Shown piece after piece: positions 44,288 to 57,240 of a stretch of DNA of 64,000 bases. Source of the DNA: Diphasiastrum complanatum (lineage: Eukaryota; Streptophyta; Lycopodiopsida; Lycopodiales; Lycopodiaceae); assembly GCA_029204225.1 (NCBI GenBank), contig CM055095.1:48062510-48126509 (forward strand). The letters are read 5' to 3'. The translations under genes and the position numbers were made by a program. How positions within the stretch are numbered: the stretch's first letter is position 1; each line of letters begins with the position of its first letter. The notes under the pieces were generated by a model. That model saw only the letters and a program-made list of their open reading frames with translations, made no database searches and was not told the DNA's origin.

Positions 44288-45591
44288 ATGGACCCACAAA
44301 ACAATCCTCAAGTCCCAGACAATTATCCATACGAGATCAGATCCCCTGTAGCTGAACAAATCAGACGTCATAGGTTCTACCGAATGAGAGCCGAACTCCA
44401 AGAGCCATCCACAAACCCGTTCGATGGACAAGAACCTGATAGAGCCGAGTCTTCATGCGCACGACCCCGTTTTTATGGTGCTGACCCCTCATAGGCCAGA
44501 ACCAACCTTAATGGAGTCCCTGCTACCCATGGAGCTCCTCTTGAGAGACGTACACCTAAACTAGACCTACCAAAGTTTGACGGTAGTTCGAACCCTCAAA
44601 GATTTTTGCAAATCTTTGAGAATGCATGTGATGTATGTGGCGAAACATCCCCCAATGTATGGTCCAACTTTTTTCGATGACCATGATCGCTAAAGCACGT
44701 GATTGGTTTTTCAACCTTGATCGTGAAGATAAGACAGACTGGTCAATCTTGAAAGAGTCCTTTATCAAGCATTTTAAGCCCTTTCGCTTGATCGAGAGTC
44801 CTTTTGTCAAATTGAGTACCATCAAGATGACAAATGATGAACAAGTACGAGACTATATCGAGCGTTTCAAATGCCTCAAAAGTCAAGTACAGGAACAACC
44901 CTCCGAACAGATGCTCATCATGTGGTTTTTAGTCGGCCTTCCAAAATGGATTAGATGAGAGCTTAAATCTAATGATGAATATACGAGCCTAGAGTTAGCC
45001 ATGTCTGATGCCATCAAAGAAGAAGACAAAGGATCAGATGTTGAGGAATCTAGAGAAAGAAGAGCACCACGTGCTCCTATCCATGAGTCGAAGCCGATCG
45101 AAGACACCCGAGATCAGCTTTGGAAATCACAGCTGGCATTACTTAGTAAGCAACACAAACTTCAAATGGAGAAACTCACCAATGAGTTTCAAACTACCCT
45201 GAAGTCTATCCAAAGCAATATGCCTGGTCAGTCAAACCCTGCACAAGTACCTTATAGACGAAAAACAATATGGTGCCCACACTGCCGAGCTACGCATCCT
45301 GTTGATGCTTGTCCTTCATATCGACCTATTCAGGCACATACAGTTCAACAATATGAAGAACACCCATCACAATCTCGAAATGCCTTGCCTTATCATGAAT
45401 ATCCACTAGCAAGTCCAGAACCACTAGCCATACAAGATGGCTACGCCGTTATACAAGGGCCACTGCACACCAGATGTTTCATCTGTGGTGAAGTCGGCCA
45501 CTTCATGGTTGATTGTCCAGTTAAGACGCAGTACCATGCTGAGTGTCCTAACTGTATCCGAAAACACAGTTTCAAAGTCTGTCCAAAATAA
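44288..45591 (+). pseudogene. Gypsy gag with three zinc knuckles
   Basis: The ATG at 44288 (MDPQNNPQVPDNYPYEI) opens a gag frame. It is broken by TAG at 44492..44494, a frame change near 44675 and TGA at 44956..44958, and ends at TAA 45589..45591. The core has PKFDGSSNPQRFLQIFEN, IAKARDWFFNLDRE, W(S)ILKESFIKHFKPF and EQVRDYIERFKCLKSQV. The C-terminal half is basic and then holds three knuckles: CPHCRATHPVDAC (one residue short), CFICGEVGHFMVDC (canonical) and CPNCIRKHSFKVC (one residue short). It is not the same lineage as the minus-strand gypsy at 33732..36590. It most resembles the non-chromovirus Tat/Athila style, but this is inference. Confidence 0.85.
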
Positions 45592-47495
45592 CCAACTAAG
45601 ATCCTACCTGCCCTTCACTTCAGTTATGAATCACAATAGGATCTTCACGACAACAACACGAGCACCATAGCAACCAACAATTAAACATGCTTCTCAATCG
45701 AGAAGTTTCTTGTAAACTTCTACTACATCACCGTCCAATACACCAGCTCCATAATGAAAAAGACAATATGAAGTGAGTCCTTGTTGAAAGAAAGTGAAAC
45801 CGATATTCCGTCATCTGCTACAATGTCCAACCACGAGCAACCTCCACAAGGAATTGACAGTTTTTCTCTCTTTCTACAAACTCCAATCTATTTGTCTTTC
45901 CACATGCTGATAAGATTTCCAATGTTCCAATACACAATATTTCTCGGATTCGGAAATCCAGATAGAGATTCGGTTCTAAATCTCTTGTTCACAGAGGTCC
46001 TCAGGACATAGTACCTCAATGATACCTGCATCTCAAGCTATATCTTACAATATCTGCTATCAATGATGGTAGATTTTAGTGTCACCAACCCTGTCTTGTT
46101 TTGACAAGGGCATGTCAGAGTAAGTCACATTACTCTACAAAACAACTAAAATATTGCAACCATCAAGGTGAATTATCAATGTTGATGAATGCAAGTTTTA
46201 TTCAACAAGTGCTATACAGTTCTCACTCTCTGTAATGTTTGTTTATTTATTTGTTTCTCTTCACCTATTTTATGTGATTGATTTTTGCATGAGGAATAGC
46301 TACTACAAGAGAGTCTTCTATAGAGCATCTCCAGAACACATTTTCATTCCGCTATCCATCTTCAGATTACCTTGTACAACAGTTTAGGACTTTTGAGGAA
46401 TATCAGAAATCCATGTTTAGTCAGAGTTCATTCCTGCATCTCATTGCCACATTAATCTTCGAGTCAACTACAGCAAGATCGAAACAAATTTAGTTAAAAT
46501 TTGTTCAATCTTTAGTCCAGTCGCATGTTCAACGTGTTTCAACTACGTGTTCCACACACCGATCCAATCTTGAACATGAACAATTACCCGCAACAACATC
46601 CCCACCAACAGATTTTTTTGGGGGGGAGAGAGTGGATCTGCTTGGATCCACTGGAGCAGTTACGCTGCCAAGCAACAACCCCAGCAAGATCGACAACCAA
46701 GGTCACAAGTCAAATATGAAAACTACAAGGCTAGGAAGACAGATGGGTAGTCCAAAGAGACTCAATCAGAAGAAGTACCCCAGCCACGATGAAGATCCTT
46801 TAGAAAGGGAAACACAAGCATTGAAAAATCAGTCTCCTTTTTCAACCAACCTCTTGCCATACTTTTGCGCCCATTCTCATGTCTATCATCCACACCATCT
46901 ACCGTTGTCACCACCACCCTCCCTTCCATCTGTTTGTTTATCATCAGTTTACTGTTCTTTTGAGAAATTCCCAGTTTTGATAGTCTTACCGAAGCAGCTG
47001 ATAGATCATTGCAAATGTCCTGTGGAGACCAACTGCCACCTAAAATGGATGATCAGCCAAACGAAGATATAAGAAGCAGGTGAAGCAGCCAGAACAAATA
47101 AAGAGAAAGATCCAAGAAGCTGAGGAGAAAAGGACAAAACTTAAGCAACAGATGAGTCAGATCGATCTTGATCAAAAGAAACTCTCTGGAGTAATGATAG
47201 TTGAATCCCCTCTTATGAAGCCCAAAGAGATCCAAAAGTAACGGATCAAAAGAAAGAGCTGCAGAAAAAGAAAGATGAAGACAACTGTGAACTTACAAAT
47301 AAAGCAAGCTCCTCACCCAACAAGTAGTGGTCAAAGCTTGACATTGCAAGGGTCCAAGGCTGCAACTGTAGAACTATCAGTTCTCTCACCTTGTTACCAA
47401 GCCTTCATCATGTTTCCTCACTGTTACCAAACCCCAGAAGTTAGAATCTGCCAAGAAACCAAAGATGAAACTGTCAATGGCAGATACAAATGACT
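45592..47495 (+). other. Downstream gypsy interior, mostly unreadable
   Basis: No protease, RT or integrase motif can be read. A Lys/Glu/Gln-rich coiled-coil-like frame at about 47064..47240 (KRKIQEAEEKRTKLKQQM) and short open frames suggest remains of a coding interior. They might belong to the 44288 gypsy element, but nothing proves it. Confidence 0.35.
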
Positions 47496-49101
47496 AAACA
47501 AAGAGACATAGGGAAAGCACTCGAGCATGCAAGTTGTGAAGCTGCTGAGAACTCTCCAAATTTTGAGAATGTCAACCCATTCCAACAATAAGACATTCTA
47601 AATCCAATTGCGACAATTTGTAAAAAAAAAATAGATTTTGTGATAAAGACTGACGACAATAAGCACTTGGTTTTATGTAAGCGAACAAGGATCTACGCTT
47701 TTCCAAGTGACGATCGAAGATGCCAATGCAAAGCGGAGCGACATCGTCCAATATGAGTTGCAGTGGGTCCTGCAACACATTAGGGGTGGGATGATGTTGG
47801 CTGATTCTGACGAATCCCCAAGATACTCGAACAGAGCAACTCAAGAGCACCTCTCACCTTAGACCGAGGAGGTCTCTGAGAAGACGAGACTAATGAAGAC
47901 TGAGAGCCGAGTATGAGAGCCGAGAAATACTAGCTAGGAAAGACATGCAAGAAGTGTGTAAGCCTCATGGTGAATCTCCGAAGATGGAATTACCATGTAA
48001 GAACTAGTATTTCTAAGCAAATGTAATAAATGCAAGTAGACCCCTCTTAAAGAAAGTAGAGTGAGCCACCTTTTGATGGTGACCTCTAGTGGAGAGCAAT
48101 ATTCCACTTGTAATTTGTGAAATGTGGAAATTTCACTAGGATGCCACCTAAGGAGCTCTCTTGCTTATTTAAGAGACTCTCTCTTTGTGAAGAGGAGATT
48201 TTATGATTTGTATCAATTCCATGCTGAAATGAGAAGAGCCTTCACGAGTTTGGTGCAACCATTGAGCTCCTTGATCATGCTTGTTTCTTGAGTGATGCAG
48301 TTATGATCTTGCCCTTCCCTCCTTTGTGTGTGGTTGTGGACTGTAGAGTGGATTAGATTTGCTGCTTTTGTAGAGTGAATTAGTTTTGTTGTTTTCTTGT
48401 GGATTAATGTAGGAGCCAACATTCAAGTTAACTAAAGAGGCTAGAAATGTGGCATAAATCTTGCATATTCTCTAACATTCTAGTTCTTGATGTTCTTGGG
48501 ATGTCCAAGAATCAATAGACTGGTTGGTTTCTTGATTCTTGGACTTCTAACATGCTGTAGTTTAGCTTTGTTTCTTGTTTTTGTCAAGTTATGCAAGGTA
48601 GCTCAGTGTTAATGTAGTGTAGGCTCTGATTTCAGTCCGTTTTAAGTGTAGATAGCTATAGAAAACTACTGAACGTTCATTGGTTTGCATGCTGATCTGT
48701 GAATGAGCGTTCTAGGCTTGCATCCTATGTAGAATGTAAGTGCGTTCAAGAGTGACGTCTCTAAGTTGTCCTCTGACAGGCAGGACAAAGAAACATACTA
48801 AAACAGCACTCTGTCCCTTCTGCCTGGGTTGGCATTGTTAAATCAAGAAGACATCTAACGAATGCCTTTAAGCCTGGTAACAGGCAGAAACGGTTCTGAA
48901 GAAGTAGCAAGGAAAGAAAAACAGTAGTAAATAGATCCTCTGGAGGAGAGCATTCTGTAAACACCTTCATCAGTCCAGATACACCCAGAAAATCCTAGAG
49001 GATTTTGGGATGCTGAATTGCAAAGGATACTCCAATGCTCGCAAGAATAGTACTGACGAACGAAAATTGTTCGAGGACTGAAGAAGAGAGAGAATTGATG
49101 T
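47496..49101. other. Gene-free stretch, possible LTR DNA
   Basis: Around 47960..48180 the sequence has the style of an LTR (TGTAAGCC..., TATTTAAGAGACTCTCTC as a TATA-like box near 48168), but no second copy or primer site was identified. The remainder is featureless. Confidence 0.3.
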
Positions 49102-49505
49102 TGTAAAGACCCTAAAAGGATTTTCCCTAAGATGAGGATGGGAGAACACAACCAGAGAGACTATGGAGCCAAACCGCCCAACCAATCCTAGATCAAAACT
49201 GGATCTAGCCCCCAAGCCATGCCATGTGAAGCAAGAGGAGAAGAGAGAAACTGATAACCTCAACCCAATATGTCGACGGGAGAATCCCCACCTCATTATA
49301 TAGAGAGTAGAGTCTTGTGCATGAAACCATGCAACCCCCATGCAAGTCAATTATAAATAGGTCTCATCTCTTCATGCAGTCCTCCTGCCTATATCCGTCA
49401 CACAAACATGCAATGTTCCAAATGTCTCAATTAGAGTGTCTGGGTCCTCTCAAGGTAATTAGTCACAAACAGGCCTTGACATGGAATTAAATCATGGCAT
49501 GACCA
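49102..49505 (-). repeat. 3' LTR of the LARD-like element
   Basis: Plus-strand ends TGTAAAGACC...GACCA. On the minus strand it starts TGGTCATG and ends GGGTCTTTACA. A minus-strand TATATAAT lies near 49295. Confidence 0.9.
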
Positions 49506-52500
49506 ATAATCTTCTCTCCTTAAACTGCTTCTATCCTTAAAAGCTCCTTAAAACAAGAAAGAATTACGTGAACAGTTTCTTTAACTTTCAATATTAACCT
49601 AGGAAATCATTCTCCTTAGTTTGACTTTCATATCAAACAAGTACTCAGAGATAAACCAATTTCTAACCGTTAATCTCTGTTTTGGAGTACGACTCAAGTT
49701 TGAAAAGTACACTAAACAACACAAGCTAGTAATATGACTTTCATGTAAAATACTTACATGAACCATAGAGTGAAATATTCCCTAACTGAGGAGATTAAAG
49801 TTAAAGAAAAAATGAAAATTACAATCTGAAATTATCACAAACTCTAGCAGACAATTCATAAAAAACTTCCAAGTACAGCTATCCTTAGAATCCAATATTA
49901 AGATATGATAATTCATTCAACTAGAATCTCTAGGAGAATCATTAAGATATAGAATGATTAAAACTCAACTCTGAGTATCCCAGATACTCTTTTGAATAGC
50001 ATCCACTATATAAATTAAAATACTGGAGTAGAGAGATTCAAAATACTGATCTGAATACTTACTCAATTTAACAGACCAAGACTTAATCGTCACACTTAAG
50101 AATCCTCACAATTCCGAATAATCCTCTGACAATAATTAAGTAATTATTTATGATCAGTCAATCATAAATATTTAGATTCGTATGATTCGTCAATCATAAT
50201 TTTCTGGAATCCAAAACCCATAATCATTTATAGGACACTAGAACATAAATCAAGAAAAGTAAGAATCATTCCAAAATCTTTCCACTAAGAAAATACTGGA
50301 TTCAGGAACATTCTTCAAACATGATTCTTTGATTGAAGTGCAAGATTTAAGTTCTATAAACCACTGGTAATAATTAAAGACTGAACGCTAACCAAAATGA
50401 CAATCATCTTCAACTACAAAAAAACTTTAGATTACAATCTAAAAGCAAATCTAGATACCCAAAGTCCTACTGAATATCGATTCAGTTATTATTCTTGGAT
50501 CCATTACGGTTCGCTATCCAATTGAGCTCTCTGGGATGCAATCACTAATGAGCTGAGTCCCTTTCTTAACTAAGGAATACTCTATCCCAAGAATATTGTA
50601 TATCCAATGCACACAATTTTAATTGATGAACCGTAATGATTCACTAATCATGCGTCTTACAAACAATATACACCAAAAATTATCAATTTCTAGTGAATCC
50701 TCATCACACTGATAGTTTTACCAATTAACTTCATTCTGGAGTAATCAACTACTCAAGTTAATTGTTTATGATTCAGACATCTCAATGTCCAGGTGCAGCT
50801 TTCAGTTATACATGTATAACACCACATTTAGATCCTTATCCAAATCATTTATTAGTTAACTCATAAACCTTCCATTAAAAAAATCCGTTAACTCTGCAAG
50901 TATCTGTCAAAACAATACTTGATCATATGTTCATGTTCACCGACTAGATTAAGTGCACCAAATAATTCTAGTAACCAGGAATACACAGTAGATTCATAAA
51001 AGATTAATTGTGCACATATGTAAATAATCTCACTATGACCCAATACATAAACACATTTTTATTTGGCAGATTCCTCCAGAACCCACATATGTTACTCACA
51101 TATCTCATCTTGTAACTCAGCTATAAAAGATTTTCTATTTCTCATGAGTAAATAACATGTCCGAGAAATCTTTGAGACGAATAACATTCAATCTCAACAG
51201 TTTTCCAATCCAACTTACCTCTAATTACATAATTTCATCCATTCAATCAACCTCTCTCTGATCCTAGTACTCAAACTAAGATTAGGTTGATCCAATACAA
51301 AACTCTCAGAGTTATCTTCTGATCAAACTTACTTGTATTCCAACCAAAATGGAATTAGTAACCTTTGATCTCTCACTGTACTACTTACAGATAATGATTC
51401 AAATATCAAACTTGTTCTAGTTCCAGATTGTCCACCACAATCCCTAGAGAATTTCTCTTCTTTTTGAAAAGTTCCCACTTCCAAAAACTATGCAACCCAC
51501 AGATTTCCAAATAGAATTTTATCCCACCACTTCACCCCTCCTTTTAAAGAAATTATAAATTTCAATAAAAGTTAACTGGAAAGATGATATATAAAAATAC
51601 TCAAATTCAAGAAAAGTCAGTAATAAGTGTATTCCACAAAAGGATTCACTCTATTACACACAGAACTTTCCCTTCAAATATTTTCAACCCGAGTGATAGA
51701 AACTACCCTTCCATCGAAATCCATTTATGCAAAAAGAGATATTCTAGGTTTAATAAATTAAAACACTTAAACCATAGATTATATCTGAATTCCATGTCTA
51801 TTCCCACAAGTAGTAATTTATATGACATAACAGTCTTTCAGAAGAATAACCTCATGCTGGAAAGAATCATATAACCAGTCTGATGTCTATATTCGAGAAA
51901 TTACTAAGTAAAAGATTAATTAAGAAAGCGAGAAATAGATTTGAGGGCCTCTGATTTTGTAAATAATGAGATACCACATTGGGATCTAGATTAAACCTCA
52001 AAATTTTCCAAAACACCCCACATTCGATCGAATGGTTTTATTTTTTCCATATCGCGACTAGGTACTAAACCACACCATTCATCATCAGATCTTTACAGTT
52101 CTAGAATTCCCTTTCCAAAATTACTGATGCCCCATACCATCAGCTCTTCCTTCCAGAAAATCCTTAACTACTTCATCTGATATTCTAGAGATCCATTGAT
52201 CATCTAGCTGTCTTATAATCCATATAGGATATTATCTCTTGTTCCCATACTTTGGAGAATTCCTTTATTTGGATGGCTGGCATGCCTATCAGATGGATAT
52301 CCACATCCACACCTGATCTTGTGATCTAAACAGAAGAATTAACATGGTTCAATATTACGTTCTAATCCTTTCTGATTAATGATAAGCTTCGAATCCCCAT
52401 GAATCCAAGAGCATTAATTCTAGGGACAAGCTTCTATCAATTAACAGATCCTATGTAATCCATGTATCAGATTCTACTTCTAACATCACAATTGATATCC

Positions 52501-55230
52501 AAAACTGCGGATACCTCCATGGTTACAAAGATATAAATTATGAATTCAACTAAATGAATTCTATCCAAGAAATTAGTATCTGGTATTAAGCAATTATTGA
52601 TTGGGATTACCAAAATCCTAACTGCAAAATACATTTCCTGATTACACTTACTACTGATGTCCACTCTTCTTCCCTCTTTAGAATTTTCAGTTCCCTGAAA
52701 ATCAATTCTAGCTAAGGTACTAAGAAGATGTAACGACATTAGTAAATGTTTAAAATTAATTACTGTAGGAAAAAGTGAAACAATCTCATTTCTATCCTAT
52801 ACCTGGGCTGAGTTACCGATATACAAAAATCAACTACTAGTATAAACCCAGACCTAGTCTGATCCTTTGCATATCATTCACCATAGGATTTAACTGGAAA
52901 TGAAATCAATTTTATACTTTTGATTAGTCCCTATCAATTACCAATTCTTCAATAAAATTGGACTGTTTCTTTTTTTATTGACTGATTTGGCATTACTCCG
53001 TCATTATTAACAAAACTATCCAAACTTAAAATACAAAATTGCATGAATGGAGATCCTACCGATAGGATTTCAGAATCTCTTAAACTGTATCCAAACAAGA
53101 TCTATTCGGATTAAGAGTACTGCCCTCACTCATTCTATTTGGCCATTTCATATTGTTTGATGGTTTCTAATCCAATTTTGACGAGTATCTTGCACAAACG
53201 TTACTCGACCCATTTCTGATGATTAATATCAACTAAAAATATACAAGACAAGTAACCATTCCAGATTTTAACCAAATTTAAAAATTTAATTAAAAAAAAA
53301 TTAAATTTTAATTTTTAATTCGGGGAGAACACATGCACCCAAAGTTTAGTCACCATCAAGAACAGTACCAGAAAAATTAAATTTTCTTGAATCAGGTACC
53401 GTCTTGAAAAAAGTAACCCATGAGGACAGAATAACTGATGTTATCCTAAATCTATAACCCAAATTTATAGATGAACTGTCATGATAGCAAAAATTATATC
53501 GTCCCCCATTTATGGCCTAGAGAATAAATAATTATTCTCACCAATGATCAACCTACACATTTTTCTATTGGTTATCCATACAATACCTAATTATTTCCCA
53601 TGCAAATAGAAGGAGTAGCCGATGTCGTAACTTATTACGAATCACAAGCTCCCCTCGCATGCAAATAATCAAAGGCAAAATCTAAACCCACAAAGGCTTA
53701 CTGGATACCATAAAAGAAAAAACCCATGTAAAGTCTCTCAACAAACAAAAAAAAGCCATAAAACTTTTGAGGCATGCCACCCTCTTCCACTCCCAATAAA
53801 ATAAAAAGAGGAATAGGTTAAAAAAACCCTATGCACAATCTGGCCGCCACTCCCCTTGGCTTCCAAAACAGGGCTTCGAGCCGCGCCTTCACTGGAGATC
53901 GAGAGAGCAGGGCTTCCAGCCGCGATGGCTATTCGGCCTCATCACTAAGCAGGTCGTTCACCTCCTCAACCTTCTGCTCCCATGCGAGAGAGCGCCATCT
54001 CACGGCTACAGGAACATTCCTCATTCAACTGCGCCTAATCTGTATCATGATCATCAATACCCTGATCACACTCCTAGTAAAACGAGGTATAGGATGCAAA
54101 ATTTGGTCTGCTGGGATTTCAATCCCAGATGCATCTACACCTTCAACGTTCTCAGCAAGGGAGCGCGCCAAGAGGTAACTAGATCAATGATAAAGAGACG
54201 GGCATTTACTCCTGGCACCCAAAAGCGAGCTGTCTCGCACACGCCGTCACAGGCAGATCAGGTTCCAGAAGGAATTACCTGTTGAGGTGGAAGACAACAG
54301 TCCAAAGGCTCTTTGCGAGACTCACCGGTTCAGAAACCATCAGCCAGTGACATCTCTAATCTCTCTACACAGAGGGATGCTATTACTTGGAAAGTGATCA
54401 GCAGGGTTTTCAGTCAAGATTTGCCTTATCAAATCTAACAAGGTTACACTCTCATCCTTCTACAGATTCGACTGCTGGTCAGCAACCCTCTGAAGATTGA
54501 CCCCTGATTTCTAACGGCCTACAGCTCAAAGAGACTCAGATTTATTCTCAGATTTTTTTACTTTACTTCATGCTTATTCCAATACTTGCAAGTCATATTG
54601 AAGAGAGCATAAGCTTTTCAAAAATTTTGAACAGCAGATCTAAGAAAGTTGTTGATCTTAACTTACATTCATAGCTCACTTCCCTCTCAGAATCAAAATA
54701 GTAGTAAACTGCCACTTTGCTATATGCTCCCAACATGCATGTTTACAGAAGTTTTTTGTGTAAAACAATCCATAATCCAATGCATGCAATAACTGGAATC
54801 ATGTGCTTATGCTCCCACAGTCCATATAAACTGGATAATTTTCTACCTTATCTATGAACTTGAACAAACAACATGATTCAGAGCATTACAGACTGATGCA
54901 GACAGTTCCTAACTTCGTCTGAGCGAAACCCAACAATGAACCAAGTAACCAAATTAACGTTTGCAGATCACTCAACACCATTTGAAAAACTTCCTCAAGA
55001 AATCATGAATCTGCAAATAGATTCAAACAAATTCGCAGCATCTTTTACCAAAAAATCCATGTAGAAGTGCACTCTACCAATAATTTCGAAAAGTACGGTA
55101 CTTATCCGGAATTTGTGAATCCAACTCCATAATTCCCTTGAAAAAAAACACTCAAATCGGGATATAAATCTAAGCGTTTCAACTTCCAAATCGATGTAGT
55201 CTTGTCTCCATCCTTGACCGCATCTTAGTC
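49506..55230 (-). other. Non-coding interior of the LARD-like element
   Basis: AT-rich, with only short random open frames. One patch at 53830..54300 is distinctly more GC-rich (GGGCTTCGAGCCGCG, GGGCTTCCAGCCGCG as a near repeat) and could be the leader or a captured host fragment. No protein family was recognised. Confidence 0.65.
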
Positions 55231-55244
55231 GAGCTCTGATACCA
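55231..55244 (-). other. Primer binding site (minus strand)
   Basis: The plus strand reads GAGCTCTGATACCA, so the minus strand is TGGTATCAGAGCTC, a tRNA-iMet primer site one base inside the right LTR. This fixes the orientation of the LARD-like element. Confidence 0.93.
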
Positions 55245-55245
55245 A

Positions 55246-55649
55246 TGTAAAGACCCTAAAAGGATTTCCCCTTAGATGAGGATGGGAGAACACAACTAGA
55301 GAGACTATGGAGCCAAACCGCCCAACCAATCCTAGATCAAAACTGGATCTAGCCCCCAAGCCATGCCATGTGAAGCAAGAGGAGAAGAGAGAAACTGGTA
55401 ATCCCAATTCAATATGTCGACGGGAGAATCCCCACTTCATTATATAGAGAGTAAAGTTTTGTGCATGAAACCATGCAACCCCCATGCAAGTCAACTATAA
55501 ATAGGTCTCATCTCTTCATGTAGTCCTCCTGCCTATATCCGTCACACAAACACGCAATGCTCCAAATGTCTCAATTAGAGTGTCTGGGTCCTCTCAAGGT
55601 AATTAGTCACAAACATGCCTTGACATGGAATTAAATCACGGTGTGACCA
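55246..55649 (-). repeat. 5' LTR of the LARD-like element
   Basis: 404 bp, equal in length to the left copy. Similarity to the left copy continues 7 bases further (ATAATCT), which leaves the exact outer end uncertain. Confidence 0.9.
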
Positions 55650-55714
55650 ATAATCTCGAGTACTGGAGGGCCGGTCTACCATATTAGGACTATTCCAGGT
55701 CCTTAACCGAATAT

Positions 55715-56460
55715 GGCCATAACAGATGCGGCTCACACCTTACAGAAAACTGATAGGATCATTGATGTACCTTGCAGATAACACACGTCCTGACATTGCT
55801 TATACTGTGTTCAAGATGAGCCAATTATGCACAAATCCAAGCTTGACACATTGGAAGATTGCAAAACAAATTTTGCAATATCTTCAATTAACAAAGGATT
55901 ATGGTTTGTGTTATTGTCGTGATGCAGGGTTTCAGATGCTTTCCTATAGTGATGCTAGTTGGGCATCTCTCAAGGACGACCGTAAAAGTGTCTCAGGAGA
56001 ATGCACCATCGCGTCAGGTGCAGCAATTCTCTGGGTCAGCAAGAAGCAGACCATTGTAGCTCAGTCATCCTGCAAAGCAGAGTACGTTGCAGCAGCAAAG
56101 ATGGCCAATGGGATAATTTGGCTCAAATAATTCCTGGACGAATTGGACGAAGCGAGGAATGAACCTCTGGTTCTGTAGATGGACAACACATCTGCAATAC
56201 ATCTGATGAAAGACCCTGTGTTTCACTCAAGAACGAAACACATTGCGATCAAATACCACTTGATCAGGAATCTGATTGGCAAGACGATGTTGCAGACCAC
56301 CTTCATTGGAACGAAAGACATGGTTGCTGACATTTTCACATAGGCCTTAGACAAAGGTCTATTCAAGAGACAGAGGAGTAGTCTTGGAGTCATCAAGCTA
56401 TCATGTTTTGAGAGGGAACTGAAGAAACAAAATGTTTCTAGTGCCAAAGCCATGCTAGCC
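55715..56460 (+). pseudogene. Copia RT end and RNase H relic
   Basis: LTPYRKLIGSLMYLADNTRPDIAYTV and HWKIAKQILQYLQLTKDYGLCY are the end of RT. RNase H follows, with YSDASWASLKDDRKSVSG, VAQSSCKAEYVAAA, FHSRTKHIAIKYHLIRN and VADIFT. Three stops interrupt the single frame: TAA at 56128..56130, TAG at 56176..56178 and TAG at 56341..56343. It belongs to another copia lineage than 37988..44107 (YSDASWA instead of FSDSDFA). Everything upstream in pol is missing, cut close to the LARD boundary. Confidence 0.9.
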
Positions 56461-57240
56461 CTCCACTCCATTTTTGACAGAAAAGACACAAGAAAAGAAA
56501 ATGTTCGCGAACAATTTTGCTACACACGACACAAAATTGTTTCGCGACACAAAATCTTTCTTGCTCCACGAACAACCAAGAAGATCAGCCAAGTACCAAG
56601 GGGTACAAACATTTGATCAGATATTATGACATCAGCAGAAGTATTCTAGATCGTGGCTAATCTGCCACTCTTGTAATTCACAATTAGTTGTAGATGTTTA
56701 ATCTTTTCTAATCTGTAAGTTACACCACGCGACATGAAATTGTTTGCGAACTATATACTTTCTGTTTGATGCATAATGTTGTAATGTTAGTAAGTAATGC
56801 TAGTAAGCAAGACAAGAAGTCAGAAGATGAAAAATATAGAATACGAGTCCGCTTGCGTGCGAGACAATTCTGCATAGGATCTGTAGATCCAGATGTCTGC
56901 TAGTAAGCGAGACTCGAATTCGTGAGAGAACTGTATTTCTCTCACATCAACGCACTGCGTGAATCTGTCATGCAGTGCTTGAAGAATAGGAAAAATCAAT
57001 AGATGATATTGTAGCTGTTGTGCACATTATTAATCTGTATGATTGTATGATCTTGAATGTAAATTTGTCTGTTACTATTCGTGTGTCTAATTCACTTGCT
57101 CATGTAATTCCGCACTTTGGTTTGATCTTGTTGAATGTTACATTAATTTATTAACGTAGATCAGCAGTGTCTGACTACTCTCTGAAGGATTGTAAGAATG
57201 ATATAGCCGGCAGTGACTAGTGATCATATCTGAATTCTTG
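56461..57240. other. Probable Copia 3' end or LTR debris
   Basis: Rich in TTCGCGACACAAAAT-type motifs and CGAAC palindromic pieces, following the RNase H relic. There is no second copy to prove an LTR. Confidence 0.35.

Larger units (their letters stand above)
49102..55649 (-). mobile_element. LARD-like LTR element without gag or pol
   Basis: Two 404-bp LTRs (49102..49505 and 55246..55649) in the same orientation differ at about 19 positions (4.7%). The primer site TGGTATCAGAGCTC lies on the minus strand at 55231..55244, next to the right LTR. A purine tract lies on the minus strand beside the left LTR (AAGGAGAGAAG, 49511..49521). The element is therefore read right to left. The 5.74-kb interior shows no gag, protease, integrase, RT or RNase H on either strand. 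It fits a large retrotransposon derivative. The flanks (GATGT and ATAAT) do not give a target duplication, so one end may be rearranged. Confidence 0.88.

Noticed and set aside
44147-44431. Minus-strand hydrophobic proteins over the gypsy gag start
   Set aside because: Opposite-strand shadows of the gag frame and the A-rich run.
50000-53800. Short open frames in the LARD interior as genes
   Set aside because: All are short (at most ~96 codons), AT-driven, and without motifs.
55231-55244. tRNA gene fragment
   Set aside because: The match to initiator tRNA is only the short primer complement next to an LTR, and no cloverleaf is present.
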